This document shows positions 39,853 through 49,783 of a stretch of DNA of 64,000 nucleotides, piece by piece. Origin of the DNA: Wolbachia endosymbiont (group A) of Anomoia purmunda (lineage in GTDB: Bacteria > Pseudomonadota > Alphaproteobacteria > Rickettsiales > Anaplasmataceae); NCBI RefSeq assembly GCF_947251545.1, contig NZ_OX366362.1, positions 1,054,001 to 1,118,000 on the forward strand, given 5' to 3'. The translations under genes were made by a program, and so were the position numbers. The notes beneath the pieces are model-generated. The model was not told where the DNA came from and searched no databases. It was given only the letters and a program-made list of their open reading frames with translations. Every line of letters starts with the position of its first letter. The first letter of the stretch is position 1.

Positions 39853-40380
39853 ATGTTTATAACACAATCTAGCAGCAGATCAACACTGGCTGAAATATTG
39901 TCTTGCGTTTTACTTTTATTCTTGATGGCTCAAATAAGCATACCATTGCAGCCTGTGCCTATCACATTGCAAACTTTAGGAGTAATGCTTATTGGGCTTA
40001 AATTTAACCGCAGAACAGCATTCTATTCTGTGCTTACATATCTATCACTTGGTGCAGCAGGATTGCCTGTTCTTGCAAATTTTTCTGGTGGTTATCACGC
40101 TCTTCTTGGACCAACTGGTGGATATTTAATTGGCTGTTTAGCTGCTGTCATAATGATGGGCGAAGTAAATGAACTCTTAAGCTTTAGATGTGAATTACTC
40201 GCGCGCAATTCTTTTAGTTGTATAGTTGGCACAGCTATGATTTTTATATGTGGTGCCAGTTGGCTTGCTGTTTACTTGGGTCTGGAACAAGCAATAATGG
40301 TGGGTGTTTTACCATTTATCCTTCCTGGTTTGGTAAAAATTTTTCTACTTGTAGCAGCTTTGCAATATTTGAAAAAATGA
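39853..40380 (+). CDS. bioY: BioY biotin transporter (S component)
   Basis: 175 residues with about five to six membrane segments and the BioY signatures QISIPLQPVPITLQTLGVML and SLGAAGLPVLANFSGGYHALLGPTGGYLIG. It takes up biotin, alone or with an ECF module, in the inner membrane. No biotin-synthesis genes are in the window, so uptake may substitute for synthesis. Its stop overlaps the start of the DUF1284 gene (ATGA). Confidence 0.92.
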   Translation: MFITQSSSRSTLAEILSCVLLLFLMAQISIPLQPVPITLQTLGVMLIGLKFNRRTAFYSVLTYLSLGAAGLPVLANFSGGYHALLGPTGGYLIGCLAAVIMMGEVNELLSFRCELLARNSFSCIVGTAMIFICGASWLAVYLGLEQAIMVGVLPFILPGLVKIFLLVAALQYLKK

Positions 40381-40787
40381 TAAAATTTCGCCCTCATCAT
40401 TTCATGTGCACCCTTGCATTTCAAGGGTATGGGTATTCTCAGGGTTTTGTAGAAAATTATAAAAAGATAGCAAGCAAAGTAATTAGTGATCCTAACACTA
40501 AAATCGAAGTAGTTGGTAACCTTGATAGTATTTGTAGTGCTTGCCCAAACCAGACTAAACAAGGTGAATGCACCGAACAAGCTAAAGTTTTAGAGCTAGA
40601 TAGAAGGCATATGGAAATTTTAGGAATTAAAATTGGCGAAACTTTGACCTGGAGTGAAGCGGTAGAAAAGATTAGGGAGAAAATGTCTTTAAAGAAATTT
40701 GATTACGCATGTGAGAGGTGCAACTGGCAGCCATATGGAATATGTAAAGATGCCCTTTTAAATTGTCATTCCTACAAAGGTAGTTGA
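40377..40787 (+). CDS. DUF1284 cysteine-rich protein
   Basis: 136 residues from an ATG that overlaps the bioY stop by 4 bp. It begins MIKFRPHHFMCTLAFQGYGY, typical of DUF1284. It has metal-ligand-like cysteines: CSACPNQTKQGEC in the middle and CERCNWQPYGIC near the C-terminus. Function unknown; the Cys clusters suggest an Fe-S cluster or zinc site. Coupled translation with bioY is the only functional hint. Confidence 0.85.
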   Translation: MIKFRPHHFMCTLAFQGYGYSQGFVENYKKIASKVISDPNTKIEVVGNLDSICSACPNQTKQGECTEQAKVLELDRRHMEILGIKIGETLTWSEAVEKIREKMSLKKFDYACERCNWQPYGICKDALLNCHSYKGS

Positions 40788-40865
40788 CAAAAATGTTAAG
40801 ATAAATTGAAGCATTTTTATGGAAATAGACTTCTTGCACTACCTCCCAAGCCACAATTGTCATTC

Positions 40866-41188
40866 AGTAGAAACGAAAAAACCTACTTGACACCCTTCGC
40901 CATCCCCCTTATCATAGTATTAAGGGTATTTATGACTCATTGTTTTTGACCTGCAGGCTCAATGACAAAATTCAGTAAAAAACTCAGGGTATTTATTGGC
41001 GGATTACATAAAATTATAGCGGCTGCATGTCTTTTTTATTTTTTCTACATTCAGCCAAATCGCGCTTATTTTAAGCGTTAGCACATTATTACAGCGCCAG
41101 TTTAAATTATTATAGGGTCAAAACTCGCACCACGGGGCTTCTTTTGCCTTTTTTTCGTTTGGTAAATTTCTTAATGTTTGTGGCTAAA
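40866..41188. repeat. Dispersed intergenic repeat, copy 2
   Basis: Homologue of 11103-11565 without the internal duplication. Its centre has the perfect hairpin CGCTTA-TTT-TAAGCG near 41065. It sits between the DUF1284 gene and palindromes that precede a deleted IS4-family copy, the same order as copy 1. Confidence 0.65.
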
Positions 41189-41207
41189 CGACAACCGTCA
41201 TCCCTGT

Positions 41208-41330
41208 AAAGGTCAAGTATCCCGCTACGTGTTAGCGGGATCTAGAGATACCGCGGCGGTATGACGTAGGACTGCTATCATTCCAGTGCTCCTTTTTTTG
41301 TCATCCCAGTGCCCAGACACTGGGATCCAG
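41208..41330. repeat. Palindromic repeats upstream of IS4-family copy C
   Basis: Three hairpins: ATCCCGCTA-CGTGT-TAGCGGGAT (41219-41241), ATACCG-CGG-CGGTAT (41249-41263) and ATCCCAGTG-CCCAGA-CACTGGGAT (41303-41326). The last belongs to the same family as the repeats at 11607 and 28058; the first two are a different GC-rich type. Confidence 0.75.
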
Positions 41331-41380
41331 GAAAAAGAATAGACTTCTTTCAAAATTGTTAGAGGGAGTGTAAGATGAAG

Positions 41381-42688
41381 CATACGCGTCAAGTTAAGGA
41401 AAAGTGTAAGTAAAATTGATAGAGTGAAGGAAAAGAATAAGGTATAAGTTCTTCTTGGATATGTGAATGAGAGAACTTACAATGGACAGAATAGCTTGCT
41501 TATCAAAAGACCTCAATGAATTCTTTAATGAAAAAGCAGACGAAATATCAATTGCAGTAGGTTTTATAAAAAGAAAGAGAAAACTTAATGGCTCATCATT
41601 CATAAAAGCTATGGTTTTTGGTAACATAGGAGTTGGTGATTGCAGCATAGAAACAATGTGCCAATTGCTAAATGAAGACTCGATAGAAATTACAAAACAG
41701 GGTTTGGATTATATTAGCCTGCCCAGTAGCATGGAAGATATGTACAAAGGATATGGGAGTAGCTATAGAGATTGTGAGAGTAATACCAAATCAGGAATAA
41801 AGCTGCAGTTAGTCTTTGATTACCTGAACCAAGCGCTAGATAAGTTAAATTTAATAGAAGGAATAAGGTCGGATCAAGGTTATAGGGATTATCTGAACGG
41901 TTTATCAGCCAATGATTTGCTAATATTTGATTTGGGCTACTTTGTGCCTAGTTCTTTTAAACAGATTGATGAAGCAGGTGCATATTTTGTTAGTCGTTAT
42001 AAGTCTGATACCAATATATATGATATAGAAACAAATCAAAAAATAGAGTTGTTGGAATGTTTAGAAGGTCAATCCCTTCTAGAGATGGAAGTGCTATTAG
42101 GAAAAGAAGTAAAAATTAAAGTGAGAATTATATGTCAAAAATTAACTGAAGAACAGTCTATAATTAGAAGAAGGGCTAATAAGTTAGCAAAATCACATGG
42201 ATATACATCTTCTCAAAAGAATCAAAAATTGCTGGATTGGTCGATATTCATAACTAACGTTCCAGAGAGTAAAATCAGCGCTGAACAAGTATTAACAGTT
42301 TACAGGGTAAGATGGCAGATTGAATTATTATTTAAATTGTATAAGAGTCACATCAGGCTTGACGAACTTAAAGGAAAACCATACAGAGTATTATGTGAAC
42401 TATACGCTAAATTGTGCGCAATTCTTATATTTCATGGAATAGTTGGTTGTATAAAACTGAAAGAGAATACAGAGCTGAGTTTAACAAAGGCATTCATTGA
42501 ATTAAAAAGAAGGATTAGGGAGTTGTTTTTAGCGTTAAGCAGTAAAATTAATAATTTGAGAATTTTCCTGAAAAAACTTACCACAGACTGGTCACAATTT
42601 TCTGTGAAAGATAGATATAGAAAAACTAGAGTATCCACCTTAAGTTCATTGAATTTTCTTACCCTTGCTTCTTAACTTGACGCGTATG
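41381..42688 (+). mobile_element. Internally deleted IS4-family element, copy C
   Basis: 1308 bp with 18-bp terminal repeats. Same 135-bp deletion as copies B and D, plus one extra T in the short leader (GTTCTTCTTGG rather than GTTCTCTTGG). It abuts the 3' part of an ankyrin gene on the right and has no visible target duplication. Confidence 0.9.
41467..42675 (+). pseudogene. IS4-family transposase lacking residues 82-126, DLGYF variant
   Basis: 402 residues, open frame, lacking the segment with the predicted first catalytic Asp. It carries Gly instead of Cys in LLIFDLGYF, a change shared only with copy D, so C and D are sister copies. Confidence 0.85.
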
Positions 42689-42904
42689 GTATTACATTCT
42701 GCCTCATACGGAGGTAATTCAGAGATAGTTAAGTTCTTATTAGAAAGAGGCGCTAATCCTAATACTAGAGATACAGATGGAAAAAATCCTAGAGATGTAG
42801 CTGTAATAGAATCAAGGCACAACAAAGATAAACCTTACAGGGAAATCATAAAGCTACTTGCTAAAGCAGAGGATCAATACGAATCAACAAAAAGTAATCA
42901 CTAA
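42689..42904 (+). pseudogene. Ankyrin-repeat protein, 3' remnant after IS
   Basis: About 71 native codons follow the IS right end: VLHSASYGGNSEIVKFLLER is one ankyrin repeat, then a hydrophilic tail PRDVAVIESRHNKDK ending in KSNH. The outermost three bases of the IS supply an in-frame ATG (42686-42688). In WO phages an ankyrin gene commonly precedes patatin, and that is the order here. The 5' part of the gene is missing. Confidence 0.75.
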
Positions 42905-42971
42905 AGCTGTAAGTTTTCTATAATCTATATATAAATTTCCAAAACTATCCATAACAAATTAATCTTTTCAC

Positions 42972-43199
42972 ATGAAAAAGCAAAAAATCCCAATTACGGT
43001 AATTATTACCATATTAATCCAAACCGTAGCATTGATATGGTGGTTATCCAAGCTAGACTCAAGGGTACAATTTCACAATAAACTCATTGAATATGGTTTA
43101 ATGGAAAAAGTGTTAGTACTTGAGGAAAGGGTAAAAAATCTTTCTGAAGAATTAGATGAGTTTAAATTGCAGGTTTTAAGCGGAAAAATTAAATCTTAA
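42972..43199 (+). CDS. Small membrane protein with coiled coil (holin- or spanin-like position)
   Basis: 75 residues: one N-terminal membrane helix (IPITVIITILIQTVALIWWL) followed by a heptad-like charged segment (MEKVLVLEERVKNLSEELDE). Twenty-one bp upstream of patatin in the prophage. Such small membrane proteins adjoin patatin in WO phages and may take part in lysis or anchoring, but nothing in the sequence proves it. Confidence 0.65.
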   Translation: MKKQKIPITVIITILIQTVALIWWLSKLDSRVQFHNKLIEYGLMEKVLVLEERVKNLSEELDEFKLQVLSGKIKS

Positions 43200-43220
43200 T
43201 ATCCTTACCTAAATTTACAA

Positions 43221-44144
43221 TTGATTAAATACATTTTATCCGTTGATGGAGGTGGAATTAGAGGCATCATTCCTGCCATTATTCTCGCAGAAATAGAGCA
43301 AAGGACAAGAAAACCGATAGCTGAAATCTTTGATCTGATTGCAGGAACCTCAACTGGTGGAATTGTTATAGCAGGATTATGTAAAAAAGATAAACAAGGA
43401 AGCCCTCAATATTCAGCCAATGATTTAGTTGAATTTTACCAAAAATACGGGTCATATATTTTTAAATCTTCGTTCTTCAGGAGATCAATATTATCTTGGT
43501 TTAACTGTGCACAATACCCACATAAAAATATTGAGTATGTACTTCATAAATATTTTGGCGATGATGTCTTTAAAAACACTTTAAGTAATGTGTTGATTAC
43601 GAGTTACGATATTCACAATAACTGCCCATTTTTCTTCAAAAGCTGGAAAGAGGATAGGAATTTTATTAAATTAAGGGATGTATTAAGAGCAGCAACTGCA
43701 GCACCTACTTACTTTGCACCTAAATATTTAAAAGTCAACCAAAAGGAAATGGTACTAGTGGATGGAGGGGTTTTTGCTAATAATCCAGCTGCTTGTGCAT
43801 ATGCAAGTGGTAAGAAATTTTTTCCAAATGATGAGATTATACTGTTATCACTAGGTACTGGTAGAACAGATAGAAGCATAGCTAATTCAAGGAGATTTGG
43901 AAAAATAGGCTGGATCAAGCCACTACTGAATGTGATGTTTGCTTCAAGTTTAGATTCAGTAAATTACCAACTTAATCAAGTTATAGCTCATAAATATATA
44001 CGCATACAATCGCAATTAAAAATAGCATCACCTGACATGGATAATATTACATCAAAAAATATCAAATCTCTTCAGCAAGAAGCAAATGCAATGATAGAGG
44101 ACAATCAGAAAGCGATAGAGAAATTCTATGATCTTATATCTTGA
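43221..44144 (+). CDS. Patatin-like phospholipase of prophage WO
   Basis: 307 residues from a TTG start. Patatin motifs are complete: oxyanion loop DGGGIRG (9-15), nucleophile elbow GTSTG with Ser44, and the catalytic Asp181 in LVDGGVFANNP. It cleaves membrane acyl lipids (phospholipase A activity in the family). In WO it borders the tail region and is thought to aid lysis or host membrane passage. Intact here even though the structural genes are gone. Confidence 0.92.
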   Translation: MIKYILSVDGGGIRGIIPAIILAEIEQRTRKPIAEIFDLIAGTSTGGIVIAGLCKKDKQGSPQYSANDLVEFYQKYGSYIFKSSFFRRSILSWFNCAQYPHKNIEYVLHKYFGDDVFKNTLSNVLITSYDIHNNCPFFFKSWKEDRNFIKLRDVLRAATAAPTYFAPKYLKVNQKEMVLVDGGVFANNPAACAYASGKKFFPNDEIILLSLGTGRTDRSIANSRRFGKIGWIKPLLNVMFASSLDSVNYQLNQVIAHKYIRIQSQLKIASPDMDNITSKNIKSLQQEANAMIEDNQKAIEKFYDLIS

Positions 44145-44257
44145 TACGTAGAAATGCCAAAAAAATTCTGTAGCAAGGGATATCTCTTCTCCAAAAAAAT
44201 GTTTTAAGAAGCTAAGCCAAAAACACTACTTAAAAAAAATGATTTACTGACAGTTGC

Positions 44258-44274
44258 CATACGCGTCAAGTTAA
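44258..44274. repeat. Solitary IS4-family terminal repeat
   Basis: CATACGCGTCAAGTTAA matches 17 of the 18 terminal bases of the IS4-family element, but the interior (AAAGTGGCATAAGAAAG) is unrelated to the copies in this window. It may be the end of a related, decayed element. It marks the boundary between patatin and the relic of UDP-glucose dehydrogenase. Confidence 0.7.
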
Positions 44275-44407
44275 AAAGTGGCATAAGAAAGAAGAGAAAC
44301 GGTAAAAATTATTTTAGATATTAAATGATAAAATTAGTAATTTATAGACTATTAAAAAAAAATTATCTCATTTTAGATCAAAACTTCTCAAAAAAAAATA
44401 AAAAGGT

Positions 44408-44515
44408 CAATGTCTACTAATCCAGGTTCATATAGAGGAATTTTTCCTGATTTCAAAAATTCTTAGTATTTATGTCAAACGCTTACATTGTACCAGATAC
44501 TACTCCTAATCCTTA
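44408..44515 (-). pseudogene. ugd: Relic of UDP-glucose 6-dehydrogenase
   Basis: On the minus strand, pieces in slightly different frames read GLGVVSGTM, then AFDINTKN, then FLKSGKIPLYEPGLVDI. These match, in order, the N-terminal GYVGLVSGTM, the FDI(N) strand end and the KIPIYEPGL signature of UDP-glucose/UDP-mannose dehydrogenases. Stops and small deletions separate them and everything downstream is gone. It lies directly upstream of the EamA transporter. In wMel the same neighbour pair closes an eleven-gene cluster beside WO (as I recall, the Undecim cluster). Confidence 0.7.
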
Positions 44516-44547
44516 AAAATGTAGCTTAGCATCTAAAATAAACATCA

Positions 44548-45453
44548 TTAACAATTTGAGTCATACACTTTTGTTGTTACACTATTTTTCTTAATTGCCT
44601 TACCTTCCGAATAAGCTATGAACAAGGTTGATGGTATTAATATCAAAGTACCATATAAAGCACTTTTATCAGGTAATTCATTAAATATAACGTATGCTAC
44701 TATTGCAGAAATTATTAGCTCTATGTATCTATACGGTGCAAGTGCAGTAGCATCAGTAAGAGCAAAAGCTTTTAACATGAAGAACAGAATTAGGTTTGAA
44801 CTTATTCCTAAAATCAGCAGTAATACTAACTCCAACAAGGAAGGCATATGCCAATAAAATAACAAAGATGGAGTGGAAAAAATTGTTGTTGTTAGAGCTG
44901 AGTAAAATAATATACTTATTATTGTCTCCTTCATTACAAGCTTCTTATTAAGTACATCTAGTATAGCGAAGATTAATGCGGATACAATAAAAATAAGAAT
45001 TTTAGGATTAAAATCCTCACTATAAGCTTTAGTAGTAATAGCAATACCAATAAAACCAATGACAGCTACTACCCATCTTTGCCAAATTATATTTTCTTCC
45101 AGAAAAGGAATTGCAAGAAGCATAACAAATAATGGTATTGAGAAACCTATAATTGTTGCAGTTACTATTGGGCAAATAGTCAACCCATAGGTCCATAAGG
45201 TCATTCCACAAAACAACAATGCACCTCTAGTTATTTGAATAGATATTCGACTTGTTTTACAAATTCCTATTCCATAGTAAAATATAAAAGGTATAAGAGT
45301 AATAGTGCTAAATAAAAAACGGAAAAAGATTATCTCAAAACTTTGAAGGTGTAACCCGAGACACTTTGATATAGTATCATTAACTACACTACTAAGTAAA
45401 CTGAGTATAAACCAGGTAACTCCAAGCAAATAAGCTCTTAGTCTGTGATCCAT
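44548..45453 (-). CDS. EamA/DMT-family transporter
   Basis: 301 residues with ten predicted membrane segments in two EamA repeats (for example LFSTITLIPFIFYYG and the later LEENIIWQRWVVAVIGFIGI). Rickettsial members of this family include S-adenosylmethionine importers; I cannot decide the substrate. It sits in the prophage accessory block beside the ugd relic and is the only intact survivor of that cluster here. Confidence 0.85.
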   Translation of the reverse strand: MDHRLRAYLLGVTWFILSLLSSVVNDTISKCLGLHLQSFEIIFFRFLFSTITLIPFIFYYGIGICKTSRISIQITRGALLFCGMTLWTYGLTICPIVTATIIGFSIPLFVMLLAIPFLEENIIWQRWVVAVIGFIGIAITTKAYSEDFNPKILIFIVSALIFAILDVLNKKLVMKETIISILFYSALTTTIFSTPSLLFYWHMPSLLELVLLLILGISSNLILFFMLKAFALTDATALAPYRYIELIISAIVAYVIFNELPDKSALYGTLILIPSTLFIAYSEGKAIKKNSVTTKVYDSNC

Positions 45454-45909
45454 AAAACTCCCAATTTAATATTTTATGAGATAACTTTACTGTACAAAAG
45501 ATCAATAATAGAAAAGGTTTCTTCTATCTACTGTTTAACCATATTCATAAATATTTAGTAGAAATAATTTGAGAAGTGTTATATAAAATGCAGCTTTATT
45601 GTATAATTTTAATAAACAGAAATGCTAACTGATTTTTTTGTAATATATTATAATACTTGCGAATACTATCACATTATCAGGAAAAGTAATCGGGAGTACT
45701 GACGGCTGTGGCGATTTTACCAACTAGCTCCTCTGCTAGCATTAGCAATATGTATTTTCAGCATCAATTTTAAAAGCATTAAATTTGAAGTTTATCAAAC
45801 AACACGAATTAGCAGCAAAACTTTATGAAAATGCTTCAGTTGAGTCAGCTAAACAAGGATTTAGAATGGTTAATATATTGACTATTTTTACTTGTATCTT
45901 AAACACAAT
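45454..45909. other. Intergenic region between EamA and the regulators
   Basis: About 455 bp. A 26-codon frame (MKFIKQHELAAKLYENASVE, 45789 on) is too short to call. There is a small inverted repeat CTAGCTCCTCTGCTAG near 45725. Upstream regions of the EamA gene must contain its promoter. No repeat shared with other parts of the window was seen. Confidence 0.35.
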
Positions 45910-46863
45910 TCAATTTTCACAATCACCCAACTCATCGGCAGTTAGGCCACTTGCTCGCACGATAATATCAATAGCAATACCTGCCTTAACTAGATCTTTT
46001 GCAACCTTGATTTTCTCTGCTTTTTTAACTTTTTCCTTGCCACTTTTCATATCTTCAGATAGAGATTTGACTAGTGATTCTTGAGTCTCATCTTCTCTGT
46101 ACTCATCCATTAAACTCAATAGCTTTTTGCTTTCTCTTGTTTTAGGTAGCAGAACTTTAATATTCACTGATAATTCTCCTGCTATTTCATATAATTTATC
46201 TAATGATATGGCAGTATACCCTTTTTCATATTCGTGTATTTCCTTGAGTGTTACACCAACTTTATCCGCCAAATCTTTTTGAGTATACCTTCTTATCAAT
46301 CTCCATTCTCTTACTCTTTGTCCTATTCTGTAATATATAAAATCAGTGCAGATTTCTCTCTCTGTATTATCATACTCATAAATAAATAAGCCCGTTGCTT
46401 GGGAAATTATGTCAACTGAAACTCCTTCTTTTACTAGATTTTTTGCTACCTCTAATCTTGCCTCCTCTTGATTGATTTTCTCGCTAATATGAACAAACCT
46501 GACTAATGAAGGTACTATTTTACCTAATTTTTGATTCTCATATATTTTTGTTAGATAGAGTATTTCTTCGTCTTCATCTTTATACTCTCTTACTACTACT
46601 GATTCAGGTAGTAGATCTGTAACAGTAGCTGATAATGCTTTTGCTATTATATATAATACTTCAACAGGAATAGGGCTATAGCCATTTTCATAGCTGTTCA
46701 CCTCTTGGTATGTTAAACCTATTTTACTTGCTAATCCTATTTGAGTATGACCTCGCATTAATCTGCTATTTTCTATTTTTTGTCCTATTTTGTAGCTTAT
46801 AGAACTAATATCTCTTACAGAAACAAACATATATACCTTACTTAGAAACAAATTTTCATGCAA
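45910..46863 (-). CDS. Double-HTH (Xre-type) transcriptional regulator of WO
   Basis: 317 residues with two Xre/Cro helix-turn-helix domains: IGQKIENSRLMRGHTQIGLA in the first half and IGQRVREWRLIRRYTQKDLA in the second. Each is followed by a linker and a short motif of the type VAKNLVKEGVSVDIISQATG, which also ends the neighbouring Rpn-type protein. An alternative start is M at 46830. The tandem internal duplication and tandem gene duplication are typical of WO regulators. Overlaps the next gene upstream by 8 bp. DNA target unknown. Confidence 0.88.
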   Translation of the reverse strand: MHENLFLSKVYMFVSVRDISSISYKIGQKIENSRLMRGHTQIGLASKIGLTYQEVNSYENGYSPIPVEVLYIIAKALSATVTDLLPESVVVREYKDEDEEILYLTKIYENQKLGKIVPSLVRFVHISEKINQEEARLEVAKNLVKEGVSVDIISQATGLFIYEYDNTEREICTDFIYYRIGQRVREWRLIRRYTQKDLADKVGVTLKEIHEYEKGYTAISLDKLYEIAGELSVNIKVLLPKTRESKKLLSLMDEYREDETQESLVKSLSEDMKSGKEKVKKAEKIKVAKDLVKAGIAIDIIVRASGLTADELGDCEN

Positions 46864-47770
46864 TTTGATCAGCAGATAAGCCGACTATTTGCAAAATAAT
46901 ATCAATAGAAATTCCCCCTTTTACTAAATTCTTTGCAACTTTGATTCTTTCCGCTTTCCTCACTTTTTCTTCACAAATACGTATCCCTTCAAACAAAGAT
47001 TTTATTAATGCATTACGTAGTTCTTGGCTCTCAATTTTTTTGTATTCTTCAATTAAATTAGGTAATTCATTTTCTACTTTACTACCTTCATCTTCCTCTA
47101 TTAGGAGATCTGTAATACTAATCGATAATGTTTCTGCTATTGCATATAATTTTTCCAGTGGAATAGCTACACGCCCTTGTTCATAGTTGCTTATTTCGTG
47201 ACGTGTTGTACTCATTTTCTCTGCTAAATCTTTTTGAATATACTCCCTCACTAGCCTCCATTCTTTTATCTTTTTTCCTATTTGGTAGTATATAGAACCA
47301 ACTTTTTCTTCAATACACTCATCAGCAGACAGACCAATTGTTTTTGCAACAATATCAACAGAAACTCCCGATTTAACCAAACCCTTTGCAATTTTTATTT
47401 TTTCCGATTTTCTACTACTTTTTTCACTGACTTGGACAAATTTGGTTAGTAAACAAAATATTTTACGTAGCTCCTGATCATTAATCTTTTTATATTCTCT
47501 TACTAGATTTAATATTTCTTCTCCCTCATCTTCAAGACAGCTTTTTGATATAGGAATTAGATCCGTAATACTGATTGATAGTGCCTCAGCTATAGCATAT
47601 AACCTTTCAATTGGAATTCTACGGTTCCCTTTTTCATATTGCAGTATTACCCAGTACTTTACACCAAGTTTCTCTGCTAAATCTTTTTGAGTGTACCCTC
47701 GTTCTAACCTCCAACTTTTTAATTTTTCTCCCACTTTATAATCTAGACTTTTTTCCACGAAAAGAACCAT
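46856..47770 (-). CDS. Double-HTH (Xre-type) transcriptional regulator of WO, paralogue
   Basis: 304 residues, organised like its neighbour: HTH1 VGEKLKSWRLERGYTQKDLA, motif IAKGLVKSGVSVDIVAKTIG, HTH2 IGKKIKEWRLVREYIQKDLA, motif VAKNLVKGGISIDIILQIVG at the C-terminus. It is more similar to the broken copy at 49955-50858 than to the gene at 45910. The first gene of a two-gene unit. Confidence 0.88.
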   Translation of the reverse strand: MVLFVEKSLDYKVGEKLKSWRLERGYTQKDLAEKLGVKYWVILQYEKGNRRIPIERLYAIAEALSISITDLIPISKSCLEDEGEEILNLVREYKKINDQELRKIFCLLTKFVQVSEKSSRKSEKIKIAKGLVKSGVSVDIVAKTIGLSADECIEEKVGSIYYQIGKKIKEWRLVREYIQKDLAEKMSTTRHEISNYEQGRVAIPLEKLYAIAETLSISITDLLIEEDEGSKVENELPNLIEEYKKIESQELRNALIKSLFEGIRICEEKVRKAERIKVAKNLVKGGISIDIILQIVGLSADQIA

Positions 47771-47852
47771 ACATATAATATTTTATACTATAGCTCAAAG
47801 GCTCCAGATATAATAGCCAGACTCTGGAACCTTTAAATTGGTTGTAGATGAA

Positions 47853-49022
47853 TTAAAGTGCCCTACAAGTTTCTTTACTATTTTCACGTACTTTGTCTGC
47901 CCATGAAAACAATTTTTCACTTACTTCCTTCTGCTTTTCACTCCATATGCCGCACCTAGTGAAATTACCTCTTTCTACCACTTCCTTAAGCTTCACTCCC
48001 CCAAAAAGGCAATTTTTTCCAATTTCTTCTCCTCTTTTTTGTAATTCAGCCCACATTTCCTTATCCGCTACTTTTACTTGTACCTGACTGCAGTTTTTTA
48101 CGTCCTGGTACAATACAATATTTCGCTTACCAATGCTCGTAGGAAATTCTAACATGACAGAGCTGCCATCTGAAATATCGGTATAGTTTCTTATACCTCC
48201 CTTCTCACTTTTAACCTCAACTGCATCATTGCCAATTTTTAAAATATTACTTCCTAACTCTCTCAGTATTTTGGCTACTTCTATCTTACTATTTTCAGAG
48301 AACTCTATATACGATGTTGTATTGTCTATCTCAATATCTATTAATTCTCCTTCCTGAACAGCACTTTCGCCAGCTTTTTCTAGTTCTTCTAGTTGCTTAT
48401 CTATCTGTGGTTGAACTTCTGGTTGTAGCTCATTATAGATTTCACCTATCAGTTTATTCTGTAGTAGAGTATCATGAAACTCTGCACAGCTTAGCATTAA
48501 TTTACGTATTAGCTTTTTTCGATCACCTTTTTCTAATCTGTGAAAATGTGTACCTAATACTACATATTCTGCAAAGCTCCATTCCCCATCATTACATGCA
48601 TTTAGCCTTGCTCCAGAAGCTAGCGCTTCGTCTACAGCCTTGTGCAGTTCATTTGGACTTTTTGCTCTTACCACAGCACTTTTAAGCCAGCTCAACTTTT
48701 CTGCACTTGGTTTTATTTTTTGCAAGTTTGAAGCAAATGGATTTAAATCTTCTGCTTGATCATTTAAAGGTTTTGTGCCATATATGTAGTCAAGTCCTTT
48801 CCCATAGTTGATTTGGTTTTCGCGAACTTCTCTACCAGGGAAAGGTACATCTCCAGGATTTTTAGCCTTATTAATTTTGCTTACAAAGGTGGACTGGTTA
48901 GCACGACCAATTCCTACAATAGCATTTAACATCTCACCCTTCGATAATCTATCCAGATCAATGTTTAACTCGTAAACACCTCCCTTTTTGTCATCAAAAG
49001 GTACAATTATCTTATTACCCAT
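47853..49022 (-). CDS. Hypothetical WO accessory protein, 389 residues
   Basis: I do not recognise a named family. ATG with GGAGG 5 bp upstream. Residues about 125-165 (SPNELHKAVDEALASGARLN) resemble a single degenerate ankyrin-type repeat; the rest is soluble, with Cys residues near the C-terminus (NCLFGG, TRCGIW). It lies between the regulators and radC, a position held by a hypothetical gene in other WO prophages. Confidence 0.65.
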   Translation of the reverse strand: MGNKIIVPFDDKKGGVYELNIDLDRLSKGEMLNAIVGIGRANQSTFVSKINKAKNPGDVPFPGREVRENQINYGKGLDYIYGTKPLNDQAEDLNPFASNLQKIKPSAEKLSWLKSAVVRAKSPNELHKAVDEALASGARLNACNDGEWSFAEYVVLGTHFHRLEKGDRKKLIRKLMLSCAEFHDTLLQNKLIGEIYNELQPEVQPQIDKQLEELEKAGESAVQEGELIDIEIDNTTSYIEFSENSKIEVAKILRELGSNILKIGNDAVEVKSEKGGIRNYTDISDGSSVMLEFPTSIGKRNIVLYQDVKNCSQVQVKVADKEMWAELQKRGEEIGKNCLFGGVKLKEVVERGNFTRCGIWSEKQKEVSEKLFSWADKVRENSKETCRAL

Positions 49023-49126
49023 ATTAGCCTCCGCTATTAAATATACTTTCTAAATATACAAATCTTAGTTTATACATTCTATTACTCATTATAAATTATA
49101 GTGAGTGGATTTGCAAATACTTTCTG

Positions 49127-49783
49127 CTATAACAATCCGTTTTCTCTAAAGCTAAAATAGCCCCCACTTGTCATAATAATGTGATCAAATAACCTAACGC
49201 TTACAGTACTACACGCTGCCGCTAGGCTCTTCGTTACTGTTTGATCTTCTTCTGACGGCTCTAAGCTCCCTCCAGGATGGTTATGTGACATTATTATTAA
49301 TGCTGCATTTTTTATTAATGCTTTTCTTGTAATTTCCTTTATGTACACTGGTGCTTTTTCCATTTCACCAATATAGGATTCTTCCCCGATTAATTGGCGC
49401 CTCTTATTCAAATACAGTATTTTTACACATTACCTTTCTGAGTGGCCTATATTTACGTTCAAATATTCTACTAGCCCTTGTAAGTCCATGATTGGCCCAC
49501 TCTCAAGTTTTTCTCTGAGCACCCTTTCTAGTGTTTCCTTAACACACATAATCATTGCTACTGCAGAATCAGTCACTCCTTCTATAACTTTCAGGTCATC
49601 CATTTCTCGGCCTAAAATCCTTCCTACTCCCGTATAAGTATTCACCAGATTTTTAGCAATTTCTTGAGCCTGCGGCCTTTCATGTACTGCACTTAAAAAT
49701 GTTTCCATTATTTCACGATCAAGTAATGCTTTGCCTTTACTTTCTAATATTCTGAATTCTATTTCTTCTTTACTTTTATTCAT
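49127..49783 (-). pseudogene. radC: RadC-like JAMM-domain protein split by one nonsense codon
   Basis: The frame is continuous over 218 codons except for a TAA at 49430-49432 (GHSER-stop-CVKILYLNKRR), most simply a GAA to TAA change. The N-terminal part has the RadC helix-hairpin-helix region (LKVIEGVTDSAVAMI). The C-terminal JAMM/MPN domain retains HNHPGGSLEPSEED. RadC of mobile elements is of uncertain function; a repair role is doubtful. The only lesion is this stop, so decay is recent. Confidence 0.88.

Noticed and set aside
45789..45900. Short frame MKFIKQHELAAKLYENASVE
   Set aside because: It is overlapped by noise frames, has no ribosome-binding site and stops soon; too weak for a gene.
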